The notes under the pieces were generated by a model. It was not told the origin of the DNA. It did no database searches and worked only from the letters and a program-made list of their open reading frames with translations. This document shows, in pieces, positions 41,996 through 51,279 of a DNA stretch of 64,000 bases. The stretch is taken from positions 116,817 to 180,816 of the forward strand of contig SFHC01000001.1 in NCBI GenBank assembly GCA_004555725.1, in the 5' to 3' direction. The stretch comes from [Eubacterium] saphenum (GTDB lineage Bacteria > Bacillota > Clostridia > Peptostreptococcales > Anaerovoracaceae). Positions within the stretch are counted from its first letter, which is position 1. Every line of letters starts with the position of its first letter. A program made the translations under genes and the position numbers.

Positions 41996-44900
41996 CTGGT
42001 ACGGGTACAGTTATCAGATGATCGATTTTGGCACGATCAATTTTCTGACCGGTAAAACAGCATCCGGAAAGTCTACGATCATCGATGCCATGCAGCTTGT
42101 TCTGCTTGGAGATACCAATGGAAATTTCTTTAATAAAGCGGCAAACGAGAAATCCGTCCGGACATTGAGAAGCTACCTCTACGGAGAAAACGGCGACGAC
42201 GGAGAAACAGGGTTCCGCTACCTTCGGCAGGGGCCGTTCACCAGCTACGTCGCACTGGAGATTGAGGACACAGAAAAGAATAAAAAGCAGCTGATCGGAA
42301 TCGGCGCAGACTGCCACGAGGATTTGAATTACGACACCCAGTGGTTTGTTGTGCATAATCACGGAATTCCGCCAACCGCGTTCATTAATCCAAAGACCCG
42401 CGTTCCATACCGGATTACGGAACTGAAGCGTTATTTCAGCAGCCAGGACGGGAAGTGGAACGTCGAGTTCTGCCAGTCGAACAAGCGCTACCGGGATGTC
42501 ACACTGTCTGTGTTCGGCAACATTAAAGAAAAATATCGCGTACTCCTGAAGAAATCCGTACCGTTCACTCCGATTACTGACATCGAGAAGTTTATCACTG
42601 AATCCGTCTGCGACGTCCGGAACGAGATTCAGGTGGAGGAAATGCAGGCCGATATCCGCGAGTACAAGAGTCTGGAGGATGACGCTGACCGCACAGAGGT
42701 TCGGATCAACGCGCTGAAGCAGGTTGCGGAGATTTCCCGCGAATACGAGAATGCCAGAGAGAGGCAGCTTCAGCAGCAGTATATCGTGGTCCGCGCCGGA
42801 CAGAAGGAGAAACAGGATCTGCTCCGGCAGCAGAAACAGGCCGCAGAGGACAGTGAGCGGAAGCTGCAGGCGTTGAAAGAGGAAATCCTGTCTATTTCCG
42901 GACAAATCGCACAGTACAAGAAAACAATTGAAGAGAAAAAACGGGAGTATTTCTCTTCTGACGCGATCAAAAAACGCGATGAACTGACGGAGCAGATCCA
43001 GACCCTGGAAAAAGAAATCCGGGAGATGGAAACGAAGATTCAGCAGGCCGTCAAGAATACAAAAAACTATGGAATTGCCTGGGGTAGCGCGATTGAGGGA
43101 CTGAAAAAGGCCGGATTCGCTGTCACCGCTGACGATGAAAAAATCGCCGGGAAAATGCAGAAAATCCAGAAAGACAGCCTTGCTGAGTTTCCTTTTGTCC
43201 GGATCTGTGACGCCCTGGAAGACCTGAAGGGAAGACTGGCAGAGCAGAAGCGGGAGTTGGCGGCCCAGGTTCTGCAGACGGAAGAGGAAATCGACGAACT
43301 GAGCCGGAAAGAGAAGAACCTGAAAAACGGCATTAAGCCGTATCCTTCTGCTGTCACCAGACTTCAGGAAATCCTGCAGCTCGAGCTGAAAAAGGCCGGA
43401 AAGAAAGAGGTTCGCATACCGATTTTTGCCGATCTTCTGGAAATTCGGGATCCGGAGTGGACGAATGCCATCGAGGGATATCTGGACCGTCAGAAATTTA
43501 ATCTTCTGGTGCCGGAAGAGGTTTACCGGGATGCCAATCAGATTTACGGCCGGGTGAAAAAACAGGAACATCTGTTCGATGTGGGTCTGGTCGACCTGGG
43601 AAAACTCAGGAAGGATTTCCATAAAGGTGCGATGAAAGGATCGCTGGCAGAGGAAATCCAGACTGAGGACCCTGACGCGAGGCTCTATGCGGATTATCTT
43701 CTCGGGAATGTCATGAAGTGCGATGATGTCCGGAAAATCAACCGCTGGCGGACGGCCATCACCAGGGACGTCATGCTGTACAAGGGGTATGTGACGAGAA
43801 AACTGAATCCGAAGCGATATGAAGTTCCGTTCATCGGACGCCGCTCTATGGAAATCCAGCTGAGACAGGTGCAGGAACGGCTTGCGGAATGCCGGAAACA
43901 GAGAAAAGCACAGACGGAAAAGAAATCGGTCATTGACCGCGCGGCAGGGCAGAATATCCTGGAGCATTATGAGGCGCAGCAGTATGCGCTTGCTGCGGAC
44001 TCCATTCCGGAGCAGCAGAAAAAGGAAAAACGTATAGCAGCTATTCAGAAGGAGCTCGACGGACTTGATCTGACCTATCTGGAGCGCCTGAAAGAGGAAA
44101 TCGCGGGTCTGGAGGCGGAGCAGGACGGGATGCAGACGCAGAAAGATGACCGGAACGCTCTTGCAGGCAGGACGGAGGAAAAACTCCGCCGTCTCAGAGA
44201 AGAGCAGATTCCGGAATGCGAGCATGAATTGCAGAAAATCACGCAGGAAATCGCGGAGCGGTTTGATGAAATCTGGGTGAAGGAAAAAGGCGAGCCGCAT
44301 TTTCAGGAGGTTCTTACGCAGAAAAGCAGCCGGACACAACTGTCTCTGCGGGACAGTTATGCCCGTGCGCTTGCCGCGACTGAGACGACGGTGCGCCAGC
44401 TGAGCGAGCGCCGGACCGGGCTCCGGAGCGAGTACAACCGCGATTACAAGATGCCGTACGACGTCAGCCGGGAGGATAACGAAGAATACGACAGCGAGCT
44501 GAAAACGCTGGAAGAGATCCGTCTGCCGGATTACCGCGAGAAGATCAGCGACGCAAGGGAGAAAGCCTACAATAAATTCTGCGAGGACTTTATCGCTAAA
44601 CTGAAGTCCAACATAGAAACAGTCAAGCAGCAAATCGACGAACTGAACGATTCATTGCGACATTCCGTTTTCGGCACGGACCGCTACCGCTTTACATACC
44701 GGCCGCGGGCTGAATACAAGAACTATTACGATATGATCACCGACCCGATGCTGATGGACGGCGGCGGCTGGAACATCGCCTCCGCGAACTTCAATGAGAA
44801 ATACAGCACCGAAATCAAGAGCATGTTTGATATGATGATTCTGAGCAGTCAGGACGTCACTGCGGATCGGCGCGCAGAATACGAGCGGAATATTAAGAAA

Positions 44901-45317
44901 TTCACGGATTACAAGACATATCTGGTCTTTGACCTGATTGTGACGAATGATCAGGGCGAGCAGCAGCGACTGTCTAAGACGCTCCTGAAAAAATCCGGCG
45001 GAGAGACGCAGATCCCGTTCTATATCTCCCTGCTTGCGTCGTTCGCCCAGGTCTGCCGCATCAACAGCAGGACCAGCAGCAATACGATCCGCGTTATCAT
45101 TTTAGATGAGGCGTTCAGCAAGATGGACGGCGAGCGCATCCAGGAGTGCATCCGTCTGCTCCGGAAATTTCAGCTGCAGGCGATATTCTCCGCGCCGACT
45201 GACAAGATCCCGGACATCGCACCACTCGTCGATACCAATATCGCCGTCTATAAATCCGGGCACGATTCCTTCACGCGTCACTTTGACCCGAAAGAAATTG
45301 AAGAGGAGTTCGACTGA
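41964..45317 (+). CDS. jetC: Wadjet defence protein JetC (SMC/MukB-like ATPase)
   Basis: 1117-residue SMC-type motor. Walker A GKTASGKST (residues 30-38) right after an ABC-like start, long coiled coils (about 250-500 and 640-900) around a hinge (about 480-600), the signature KSGGETQIPFYISLLASFAQ (about 1010) and Walker B IILDEAFSKMD (Asp1048, Glu1049). It extrudes DNA loops and positions JetD on circular DNA. RBS AAGGAGAAGGA lies in jetB. All ATPase motifs are intact, so the system is likely active. Confidence 0.95.
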   Translation: MKKLTRLLLINWYGYSYQMIDFGTINFLTGKTASGKSTIIDAMQLVLLGDTNGNFFNKAANEKSVRTLRSYLYGENGDDGETGFRYLRQGPFTSYVALEIEDTEKNKKQLIGIGADCHEDLNYDTQWFVVHNHGIPPTAFINPKTRVPYRITELKRYFSSQDGKWNVEFCQSNKRYRDVTLSVFGNIKEKYRVLLKKSVPFTPITDIEKFITESVCDVRNEIQVEEMQADIREYKSLEDDADRTEVRINALKQVAEISREYENARERQLQQQYIVVRAGQKEKQDLLRQQKQAAEDSERKLQALKEEILSISGQIAQYKKTIEEKKREYFSSDAIKKRDELTEQIQTLEKEIREMETKIQQAVKNTKNYGIAWGSAIEGLKKAGFAVTADDEKIAGKMQKIQKDSLAEFPFVRICDALEDLKGRLAEQKRELAAQVLQTEEEIDELSRKEKNLKNGIKPYPSAVTRLQEILQLELKKAGKKEVRIPIFADLLEIRDPEWTNAIEGYLDRQKFNLLVPEEVYRDANQIYGRVKKQEHLFDVGLVDLGKLRKDFHKGAMKGSLAEEIQTEDPDARLYADYLLGNVMKCDDVRKINRWRTAITRDVMLYKGYVTRKLNPKRYEVPFIGRRSMEIQLRQVQERLAECRKQRKAQTEKKSVIDRAAGQNILEHYEAQQYALAADSIPEQQKKEKRIAAIQKELDGLDLTYLERLKEEIAGLEAEQDGMQTQKDDRNALAGRTEEKLRRLREEQIPECEHELQKITQEIAERFDEIWVKEKGEPHFQEVLTQKSSRTQLSLRDSYARALAATETTVRQLSERRTGLRSEYNRDYKMPYDVSREDNEEYDSELKTLEEIRLPDYREKISDAREKAYNKFCEDFIAKLKSNIETVKQQIDELNDSLRHSVFGTDRYRFTYRPRAEYKNYYDMITDPMLMDGGGWNIASANFNEKYSTEIKSMFDMMILSSQDVTADRRAEYERNIKKFTDYKTYLVFDLIVTNDQGEQQRLSKTLLKKSGGETQIPFYISLLASFAQVCRINSRTSSNTIRVIILDEAFSKMDGERIQECIRLLRKFQLQAIFSAPTDKIPDIAPLVDTNIAVYKSGHDSFTRHFDPKEIEEEFD

Positions 45318-46597
45318 TGGTGAATTATGAGAAGGAAATCTTAGACTGTCTCCTCGACAAATATGAATCCGGCAAGGCGTTTATGAACGGAGAGCCGTCG
45401 CGCCGCATCATGGTTCACCGGTCAAAGATCCAATCCTTTCGGAAGGCCTACGAGAACATAGACACGAAAATTCTGTTTCATGACGCGCTTCAGCGCTTGA
45501 AAGACAGAGATCTCATCAATTTCTCCTGGGAAAAATATGAAGCGGGGAACATTGTCGATGAAATCTGGTTGAACCCGGATCCGGAAAGACTGCTTGAGAG
45601 CTGCCGCCGCGCCGGCAGAAAACCGAAGGCGCAGATCCTGCGCGAACTGGAAGCAGTACTGGATGAAGCGCTCTCTTCCTGCCGAGGACGTTCTTCTGAA
45701 GGGTCGGACGGACTGGATCTGTACCGCTTTCTCCAGCGGCAAAAAGAAACAATTCAGGAGAAAAAGCGTGTGCCGCGGTATTTCTTTGCAGACGATCCGG
45801 AAAGAAACCGCGCGCTGCTCCGGTTTCTGCGGGAGCTGATGTTCAACGACGGAGAAGAAATGGAACGTGTGGTCAGCATGCGGCTCTACGGCGACAGCAA
45901 GTATTTTGAACATGAGCTGAAACCTAAAGCGCTTTCTGTTTTGCGCGCGGTTGCAAAAGAAGAACAGGACGGTGATTTGAATGACGCGGATCTTCTGCTG
46001 CAGCGCGGGATTGTGCGGTGGCCGGAAGTTCTGGAATTCCGTGGATCGGTGCAGACAGAATCTGATGACGGGGAAATCGCCGATTACGCAGCGCAGCGCT
46101 ATGGCGCCTATCTGAATACGGATGCGCTCCGGCACGTCAGAAACGTGAATGTCCGCGGAATAAGCCGGATGATCACGATCGAGAATAAAGCCAATTATAT
46201 CTGGTACATCCAGAATCATCACTATGCTCAAGAACTCGTTGTTTATCACGGAGGCTGCTGCAGCCCGATGAAAGGCCGCTGGCTGCGCATGCTCGCGGAC
46301 GCGGTGAGAAGGCAGAATCCGAAAGCAGAGTTCCTGCACTGGAGCGACATCGACGCAGGAGGCTTCCGGATCTTTGTGCAGCTGAAAGATCATTTGATTC
46401 CTGAAGCCGCGCCATGGCACATGGATGTGGATACCCTTGTAAAATACAAGGCCAGGGCGGTTTCGCTTCGGACAGATTCTTACAGAAGGCTTTTAGAACA
46501 GATGCAGAAGGATCCGGAGTATATGGTATTTAGAGAGACCCTTTCCTGTATGCTGGAGCAAGATATACGCTTAGAACAGGAGGCGGAAATTTTATAG
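45317..46597 (+). CDS. jetD: Wadjet defence protein JetD (DUF3322/DUF2220, TOPRIM-like nuclease)
   Basis: 426-residue nuclease subunit. N-terminal DUF3322-like helical part and a C-terminal TOPRIM-like DUF2220 part: ENKANYIWYIQNHHYAQELV with the conserved Glu near 290, VVYHGGCCSPMKGRWLRML near 309 and HWSDIDAGGFRIFVQLKD with the DxD acids near 341. It cleaves plasmids trapped by the Jet complex. Its start overlaps the jetC stop (TGATG). The end carries the 5' arm of the operon terminator. Confidence 0.92.
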   Translation: MVNYEKEILDCLLDKYESGKAFMNGEPSRRIMVHRSKIQSFRKAYENIDTKILFHDALQRLKDRDLINFSWEKYEAGNIVDEIWLNPDPERLLESCRRAGRKPKAQILRELEAVLDEALSSCRGRSSEGSDGLDLYRFLQRQKETIQEKKRVPRYFFADDPERNRALLRFLRELMFNDGEEMERVVSMRLYGDSKYFEHELKPKALSVLRAVAKEEQDGDLNDADLLLQRGIVRWPEVLEFRGSVQTESDDGEIADYAAQRYGAYLNTDALRHVRNVNVRGISRMITIENKANYIWYIQNHHYAQELVVYHGGCCSPMKGRWLRMLADAVRRQNPKAEFLHWSDIDAGGFRIFVQLKDHLIPEAAPWHMDVDTLVKYKARAVSLRTDSYRRLLEQMQKDPEYMVFRETLSCMLEQDIRLEQEAEIL

Positions 46598-46618
46598 TTT
46601 CTGCCTCATTTTTTTTGT
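46580..46618 (+). terminator. Terminator of the jetABCD operon
   Basis: GAGGCGGAAA (46580-46589, inside jetD) pairs with TTTCTGCCTC (46598-46607), then ATTTTTTTT. Confidence 0.85.
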
Positions 46619-46679
46619 TTTTGGAGTATAATATAGGGAAATTATTTCCAATATTTCTGTACTTTTTTTCTGTGTGCGC

Positions 46680-46708
46680 TTGAGAGCGGATGTTCAGATA
46701 GCTATACT
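46680..46708 (+). promoter_or_regulatory. Promoter of the ArsB/NhaD-type transporter
   Basis: TTGAGA (46680-46685), 17 bp, TATACT (46703-46708). Confidence 0.65.
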
Positions 46709-46881
46709 AACATTTCGGTAACAGAATTCTGGAAAAAAGAAATTATCGATGGTCTGATGAAAGAATTGTGTGTATTCTGTATACAAAGCGGTGTGCCTGC
46801 ATTAAATAGGCGGGCAACATGGTGATGCGGATTCGATGCACATGTTCTTCTCAGAATACTTTATTGAAAAGGAGAAAGAAA

Positions 46882-48156
46882 ATGAATCAGGCTGTAATTG
46901 CGGGCGTGATCTTTCTGGCAGCGATTATCGCAATTATGACAGAAAAGATCAATCGTACAACGGCGTCGATTCTGGGAATGGTGCTGCTACTGGCTTTCAA
47001 AGTGCTTTCACTGGATCAGGCAGTTTCCTATATCGACTTCAATACTCTCGGCGTGCTGATCGGTATGATGCTGTTTGTCGGCGTCATCAAACACTCTGGA
47101 CTGTTTGAGTATATTTCCATCAAGGCGGCAAAAAAAGCAGGCGGAGATCCATGGAAAATCATGGTGATGTTCGTGGTGCTGACTGCGGTCTGCTCGGCTT
47201 TTCTGGACAATGTCACCACCGTCCTGCTGATGGGACCGATGACTATGACGATTGCCAGGCTGCTGGAACTCGATCCTGTGCCGACACTGATGGCGCAGAT
47301 CTTTGCGTCTAACATCGGAGGCACGGCCACCATGATCGGAGACCCGCCGAACATCATGATTGGAAGTGAAGCGCACCTATCCTTTGTTTCATTTCTGGTG
47401 AATACAGGAATTCCGTGTATCTTTATTCTGCTCGTTCTTATGCTTATGCTGAGAATGTACTATGGAAAAGACCTCCATGCAAGTGAATCAGCCATCCACA
47501 AGGTAATGCTGCTGGATGAGAATAAGGCGATTGCAGACCGGAAGCTGATGAAACAGAGTGTCGTCATGATCATTTTGGTAGTCATCGGTTTTATGTTCCA
47601 CGACCAGTTTGAGTATCAGACAGCGTTTATCGCACTGGCGGCGGGCGGAATCATGATGCTGATCGGTCATATTGACATCGATGAGGTTGTCGCAAACGTC
47701 GAGTGGCCGACCCTGCTGTTCTTTACCGGACTGTTCGTTCTGGTCGGCGGACTGGAGAAAACCGGCATCATTTCTATGCTGGCAAAACTGATTATGGGCG
47801 CGACCGGAGGGCATGTCATCGCAACGATGCTGGTTCTGTTGTGGGCATCAGCGCTGCTGTCTTCCATCCTTGACAATATTCCATTTGTCGCAACTCTGAT
47901 CCCGTTCATTCAGGCACTTGGCCAGCACGGTATGGATACGGAACCGCTCTGGTGGGCAATCTCACTCGGTGCCTGCCTCGGCGGAAACGGAACTCTGATC
48001 GGAGCTTCCGCAAACGTCGTGCTCAGCGGAATCGCAGGAAAGCACGGATATCCGATTACATTCCAGTCCTATCTCAAGAAAGGCTTCCCGGTCATGATCA
48101 TGTCGATCGTCGTGTCCATGATCTGGCTGCTGCTCCGGTTCGGATTTACTGCGTAG
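46882..48156 (+). CDS. ArsB/NhaD-type ion transporter family permease
   Basis: 424-residue membrane protein of the ion-transporter superfamily (ArsB, NhaD, SLC13-like, P-protein). About 11 helices; the duplicated motif NVTTVLLMGPMTM and NIGGTATMIGDPPNIMIGS in half 1 and DNIPFVATLIPFIQ and SLGACLGGNGTLIGASANVV in half 2 are the classic re-entrant loops. Substrate (Na+/H+, arsenite, dicarboxylate) is undecided; no arsenic gene is nearby. ATG 46882 has AAAGGAG upstream, while the frame is open earlier without RBS. The next gene starts 27 bp downstream and is likely co-transcribed. Confidence 0.88.
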   Translation: MNQAVIAGVIFLAAIIAIMTEKINRTTASILGMVLLLAFKVLSLDQAVSYIDFNTLGVLIGMMLFVGVIKHSGLFEYISIKAAKKAGGDPWKIMVMFVVLTAVCSAFLDNVTTVLLMGPMTMTIARLLELDPVPTLMAQIFASNIGGTATMIGDPPNIMIGSEAHLSFVSFLVNTGIPCIFILLVLMLMLRMYYGKDLHASESAIHKVMLLDENKAIADRKLMKQSVVMIILVVIGFMFHDQFEYQTAFIALAAGGIMMLIGHIDIDEVVANVEWPTLLFFTGLFVLVGGLEKTGIISMLAKLIMGATGGHVIATMLVLLWASALLSSILDNIPFVATLIPFIQALGQHGMDTEPLWWAISLGACLGGNGTLIGASANVVLSGIAGKHGYPITFQSYLKKGFPVMIMSIVVSMIWLLLRFGFTA

Positions 48157-48183
48157 ACAAAAGGTGAAAGGAAAGGGTGCAAC

Positions 48184-48783
48184 ATGATTATCAACAGAAT
48201 TACAGAAGGCATGGCCAATACGCTGCTCCGCCAGATGGGTGCGGTGGAAATCAAGAACGCGCCGGCCTATGTCAACAAGGTAAAATTTAAACTCGATGAG
48301 GATACCAACGCGACTTACATATATGAGATAAAAGAAAATGAAGTGATTTATCTCAACCGCGTTCGTCCTTATGCGCTGTATCTCGGTGAATGTGCAGATG
48401 AACAGGAACTCGTCAGCGCCATCCGCCAGGATCTGGAAATGATGAAAGAAGCGCAGGTTTCCCCGCATTTTAAACAGTACCTTTCAATCATGCAGAAGAT
48501 GCAGGGGCTGGGGAAAAGAACCGAGCACTTGTTCATGAACGTATCAACCTCAGAATATTCCATGGACCGCCTGGAAGAACTCCTGGACCTTCTCGGACAT
48601 GAGATTGACCGCCTTGGCCGCGAAGGAACTGATATGGATCTGAAAACCTATGCTGATACTCTCCGCGCCGGCGAGACTGAAGAAATCGCACACAAAAAAG
48701 CAGAAGAAGCCGCAGAATCTGCAGAATTGGCGCAGGAAACTGCAAAAAAAGAACCTGCGAAAACGTCACAGGAAGAAAAATAG
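48184..48783 (+). CDS. Hypothetical protein (199 aa) co-transcribed with the transporter
   Basis: Soluble protein starting MIINRITEGMANTLLRQMGA. The N-terminal 70 residues look like a compact alpha/beta domain (KVKFKLDEDTNATYIYEIKE). The middle is helical and acidic, and the tail is a low-complexity Ala/Glu/Lys helix (EAAESAELAQETAKKEPAK). No catalytic motif, signal peptide or membrane segment. RBS GAAAGG upstream. Family not recognised. Confidence 0.7.
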   Translation: MIINRITEGMANTLLRQMGAVEIKNAPAYVNKVKFKLDEDTNATYIYEIKENEVIYLNRVRPYALYLGECADEQELVSAIRQDLEMMKEAQVSPHFKQYLSIMQKMQGLGKRTEHLFMNVSTSEYSMDRLEELLDLLGHEIDRLGREGTDMDLKTYADTLRAGETEEIAHKKAEEAAESAELAQETAKKEPAKTSQEEK

Positions 48784-48882
48784 GTCAGAGAAGCAGAGAT
48801 ACACAGTTAACCGGACGGGAATCCATGCGTGATCATGAGGGTTGCAGGCAAGGATTTCCGTCCGACTGTGCGGGAGAAAAAA

Positions 48883-48935
48883 CACCTCTGTTCATCAAAA
48901 TGTCCAATGCCGGGATATAGATGAACAGAGGCTGT
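48883..48935. terminator. Bidirectional hairpin between the 199-aa gene and the MarR gene
   Basis: CCTCTGTTCATC (48885-48896) pairs with GATGAACAGAGG (48920-48931); on the minus strand it is followed by TGTTTTTTCT, so it is best read as the MarR gene terminator. Confidence 0.75.
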
Positions 48936-48951
48936 GATTATATTAAAGCGG

Positions 48952-49497
48952 TTATTCCATTGTGTTTTCAGAAGCTGCGGCTTCTTCTTCAGCCATCAGC
49001 TGGTCGCCGGCGCGGGCAGCGACAGGTTTGCTGTCCAGACGGGATTCGACATGATGGAATCCGTCGATCTCCGGCATCAGCTCATCGGCAATAATGCGGA
49101 GCATTTTGTTGAGTTTGTCGACGTCTTCTTTCGGGAAACGATTCTCTATGCGCTCGCTGACCAGATCTACATAGTTAAAGATGTCTCCGTAGTTTTCTTT
49201 ATATTTCTTTGTGACAATCAATGTATACTGGCGTTTGTCATCCTTGTTCTGGCGTTTGATGATGTAGCCTTTTTTTACAAGCTGGTTGATGCGGTAGGCC
49301 GCGTTTGGCGGCGACATCTGCGCCATCTTGGTGAATTCGTTGATGGTCGGACGGTGAAGGGCGACGATGATCTCCATGCAGATGACTTCTGAAGGAGACA
49401 GGGCGTCCTTACTGTTACTGTTAAATTTAGTGAACAGCCGCTCGTAGAGAGAAAGCTTGAATTTATCGTATACTCGGGAAAAATTACTCGCCAGCAT
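48952..49497 (-). CDS. MarR family transcriptional regulator (FabT-like candidate)
   Basis: 181-residue winged-helix regulator. ALSPSEVICMEIIVALHRPT, INEFTKMAQMSPPNAAYRIN (recognition helix) and LVKKGYIIKRQNKDDKRQYT (wing) are typical of MarR; the C terminus has an Ala/Glu tail. It lies right downstream of the fatty-acid operon on the same strand, and its terminal helices differ from stress-type MarR, so it may be the lineage's FabT-like fatty-acid repressor. That is inference from location. ATG 49497 chosen since AGAGG is 7 nt upstream; ATG 49503 is too close to the RBS. Confidence 0.75.
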   Translation of the reverse strand: MLASNFSRVYDKFKLSLYERLFTKFNSNSKDALSPSEVICMEIIVALHRPTINEFTKMAQMSPPNAAYRINQLVKKGYIIKRQNKDDKRQYTLIVTKKYKENYGDIFNYVDLVSERIENRFPKEDVDKLNKMLRIIADELMPEIDGFHHVESRLDSKPVAARAGDQLMAEEEAAASENTME

Positions 49498-49503
49498 TTC
49501 CAT

Positions 49504-49910
49504 ACCTCTTTTAGAATTATTTTTCGGATTTTCATCCAACGTTAATTATACTACAGTTTTTAAAGATGCCATAGAGATAGAGAACGAAATTTCTGCGAAG
49601 AGATTGGTCTTTTTGTTTTCTTGTAATATGGGATTGTCCTTCTAATTCTCCGAAATGTATTGCAAAATATAGAATACCTGATCAGAACACCATACCAAAA
49701 CAAGTTATCGATCGGATTCTTAATGAAAAATGCTTTCATGGGGAATCTTTCATGGAAATTGAGCAAGGCGTTGTTGTTGATGTAATTTATTAGCGTGAAT
49801 CAGGGCAAAAGCGATCACACGGAGCATTTTTACTCCATGTGATCGCTGTTTTGTGGTTGGCCGATGAGGTTATTTACTTGCTGTATTTCAGTTTTCAGCA
49901 ATTCCCAGGT
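49504..49910. other. Gap between MarR gene and fabF
   Basis: About 405 bp, AT-rich. The plus strand carries a 40-codon frame ending ESFMEIEQGVVVDVIY (stop near 49794) without a start or RBS, possibly a gene remnant. The terminator of the fatty-acid operon is at the right end. Confidence 0.4.
49808..49858 (-). terminator. Terminator of the fatty-acid operon
   Basis: AGCGATCACACGGAG (49810-49824) pairs with CTCCATGTGATCGCT (49833-49847) with one wobble/mismatch; T-rich on both sides. Confidence 0.75.
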
Positions 49911-51152
49911 TTAAAGACCGCGGAACACGAGGGAGGCGTTGTGTCCGCCGAACCCAAGCGAATTGGACATGGCGTATGCGGTATGGATGGACTGTGCGCT
50001 GTTCGGAGCGCACGGGATATCACATTCCGGATCGGAAACCCGGTAGCCCATAGTCGGCGGCGCGATCTGGTCCCGGAGAGCAGATACGGTGAATATCGCT
50101 TCCACCGCGCCGCTGGCGCCGAGGAGATGACCGGTCATGGATTTTGTGGAGGACATGACCAGCTGATCAGAAGCCTCTCCGAACGCCGTGTGCACGGCGC
50201 GGGTTTCGCCCTTGTCATTCAGAGGGGTTCCGGTTCCGTGCGCGTTGATGTATCCGACTTCGGAAGGGAGAATGTCAGCGTCCTTCAGAGCCATTTCCAT
50301 GCAGGCGGCGGCGCCGTTTCCGTCCTCAAGCGGCGCGGTCATGTGGTGCGCGTCGCAGCTGGCGCCGTACCCGCAGATTTCACCGAGAATTTCCGCGCCG
50401 CGCTTTTTTGCGTGTTCGTATTCTTCCAGCATCAGGAGGCCGGCGCCTTCGCCCATGACGAATCCGGAGCGCTCCTGATCAAACGGGATGGACGCGCGGA
50501 AAGGGTCATCTGATTTACTCAGGGCGCGCATGGAATGGAATCCGGCGACGGCAAGCGGTGTGATGCAGCTTTCTGTGCCGCCTGCCGCCATGACGTCTGC
50601 GTAGCCGTCGCGGATATAGTGGAAGGCTTCACCGATGGCATTGGTTGAGGATGCACAGGCAGTTACCAGGCAGGTGCAGCTGCCCTTAAATCCGAGACGG
50701 ATCGCAGTCATTCCTGCAGCCATATTGGTGATGCTCATCGGAATAAACAGCGGAGAAACGCGGTCAAATCCTTTTTTCAACGCCTTGCTGTGTTCGCGTT
50801 CGATTGTGTCCAGGCCTCCGATGCCGCTGGACAGATTGACGCCGCAGCGCAGAGGATCTTCGTGTTCCATATTCAGTCCGCTCTGAGAGAACGCTTCATC
50901 TGCTGCGGCAATTGCAAACTGCGTGAAGCGGGAGAGGCGGCGTGCTTCCTGTCGGCTCATCAAAGCAGCTGGATCAAAGTCTTTCACTTCTCCGGCCAGC
51001 TTGATTTCTGATTCGGAAGTGTCGTAATGTGTAATCTGTCCGATTCCGACGGTTCCGTTTTTTGCGTTTTCCCACATTTCCAGGCTGCTGTTTCCGATCG
51101 GGCAGAGCCCGCCCATGCCGGTGATGACGACTCGTCTGTTATTCCCTGTCAT
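49911..51152 (-). CDS. fabF: Beta-ketoacyl-ACP synthase II
   Basis: 413-residue elongating condensing enzyme of type II fatty-acid synthesis. The Cys-His-His triad is complete: Cys166 (TACASST), His305 (NAHGTGTP) and His342 (TGHLLGASGAVEAI). ATG 51152 was chosen because GGGAGGA lies upstream; the frame is open 27 codons further without RBS support. Last gene of the operon, after fabK; it ends at a terminator before the MarR gene. Confidence 0.95.
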   Translation of the reverse strand: MTGNNRRVVITGMGGLCPIGNSSLEMWENAKNGTVGIGQITHYDTSESEIKLAGEVKDFDPAALMSRQEARRLSRFTQFAIAAADEAFSQSGLNMEHEDPLRCGVNLSSGIGGLDTIEREHSKALKKGFDRVSPLFIPMSITNMAAGMTAIRLGFKGSCTCLVTACASSTNAIGEAFHYIRDGYADVMAAGGTESCITPLAVAGFHSMRALSKSDDPFRASIPFDQERSGFVMGEGAGLLMLEEYEHAKKRGAEILGEICGYGASCDAHHMTAPLEDGNGAAACMEMALKDADILPSEVGYINAHGTGTPLNDKGETRAVHTAFGEASDQLVMSSTKSMTGHLLGASGAVEAIFTVSALRDQIAPPTMGYRVSDPECDIPCAPNSAQSIHTAYAMSNSLGFGGHNASLVFRGL

Positions 51153-51279
51153 AGTTATGTTTCCTCCCATTCTGTGATTTTTCCTGTGAAGGCGAATGCT
51201 GTCCTGGCTGGTAAAAGGGGAGGCAGTATTCACTGCCTGGACCTCTTGCGCGTAAATTTTGTCCGATGAAGCAGATGCG

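Noticed and set aside
41982..44633. 883-codon open frame on the minus strand opposite jetC
   Set aside because: Phe/Leu/Arg-rich antisense shadow of a coiled-coil gene; JetC has intact ATPase motifs on the plus strand.
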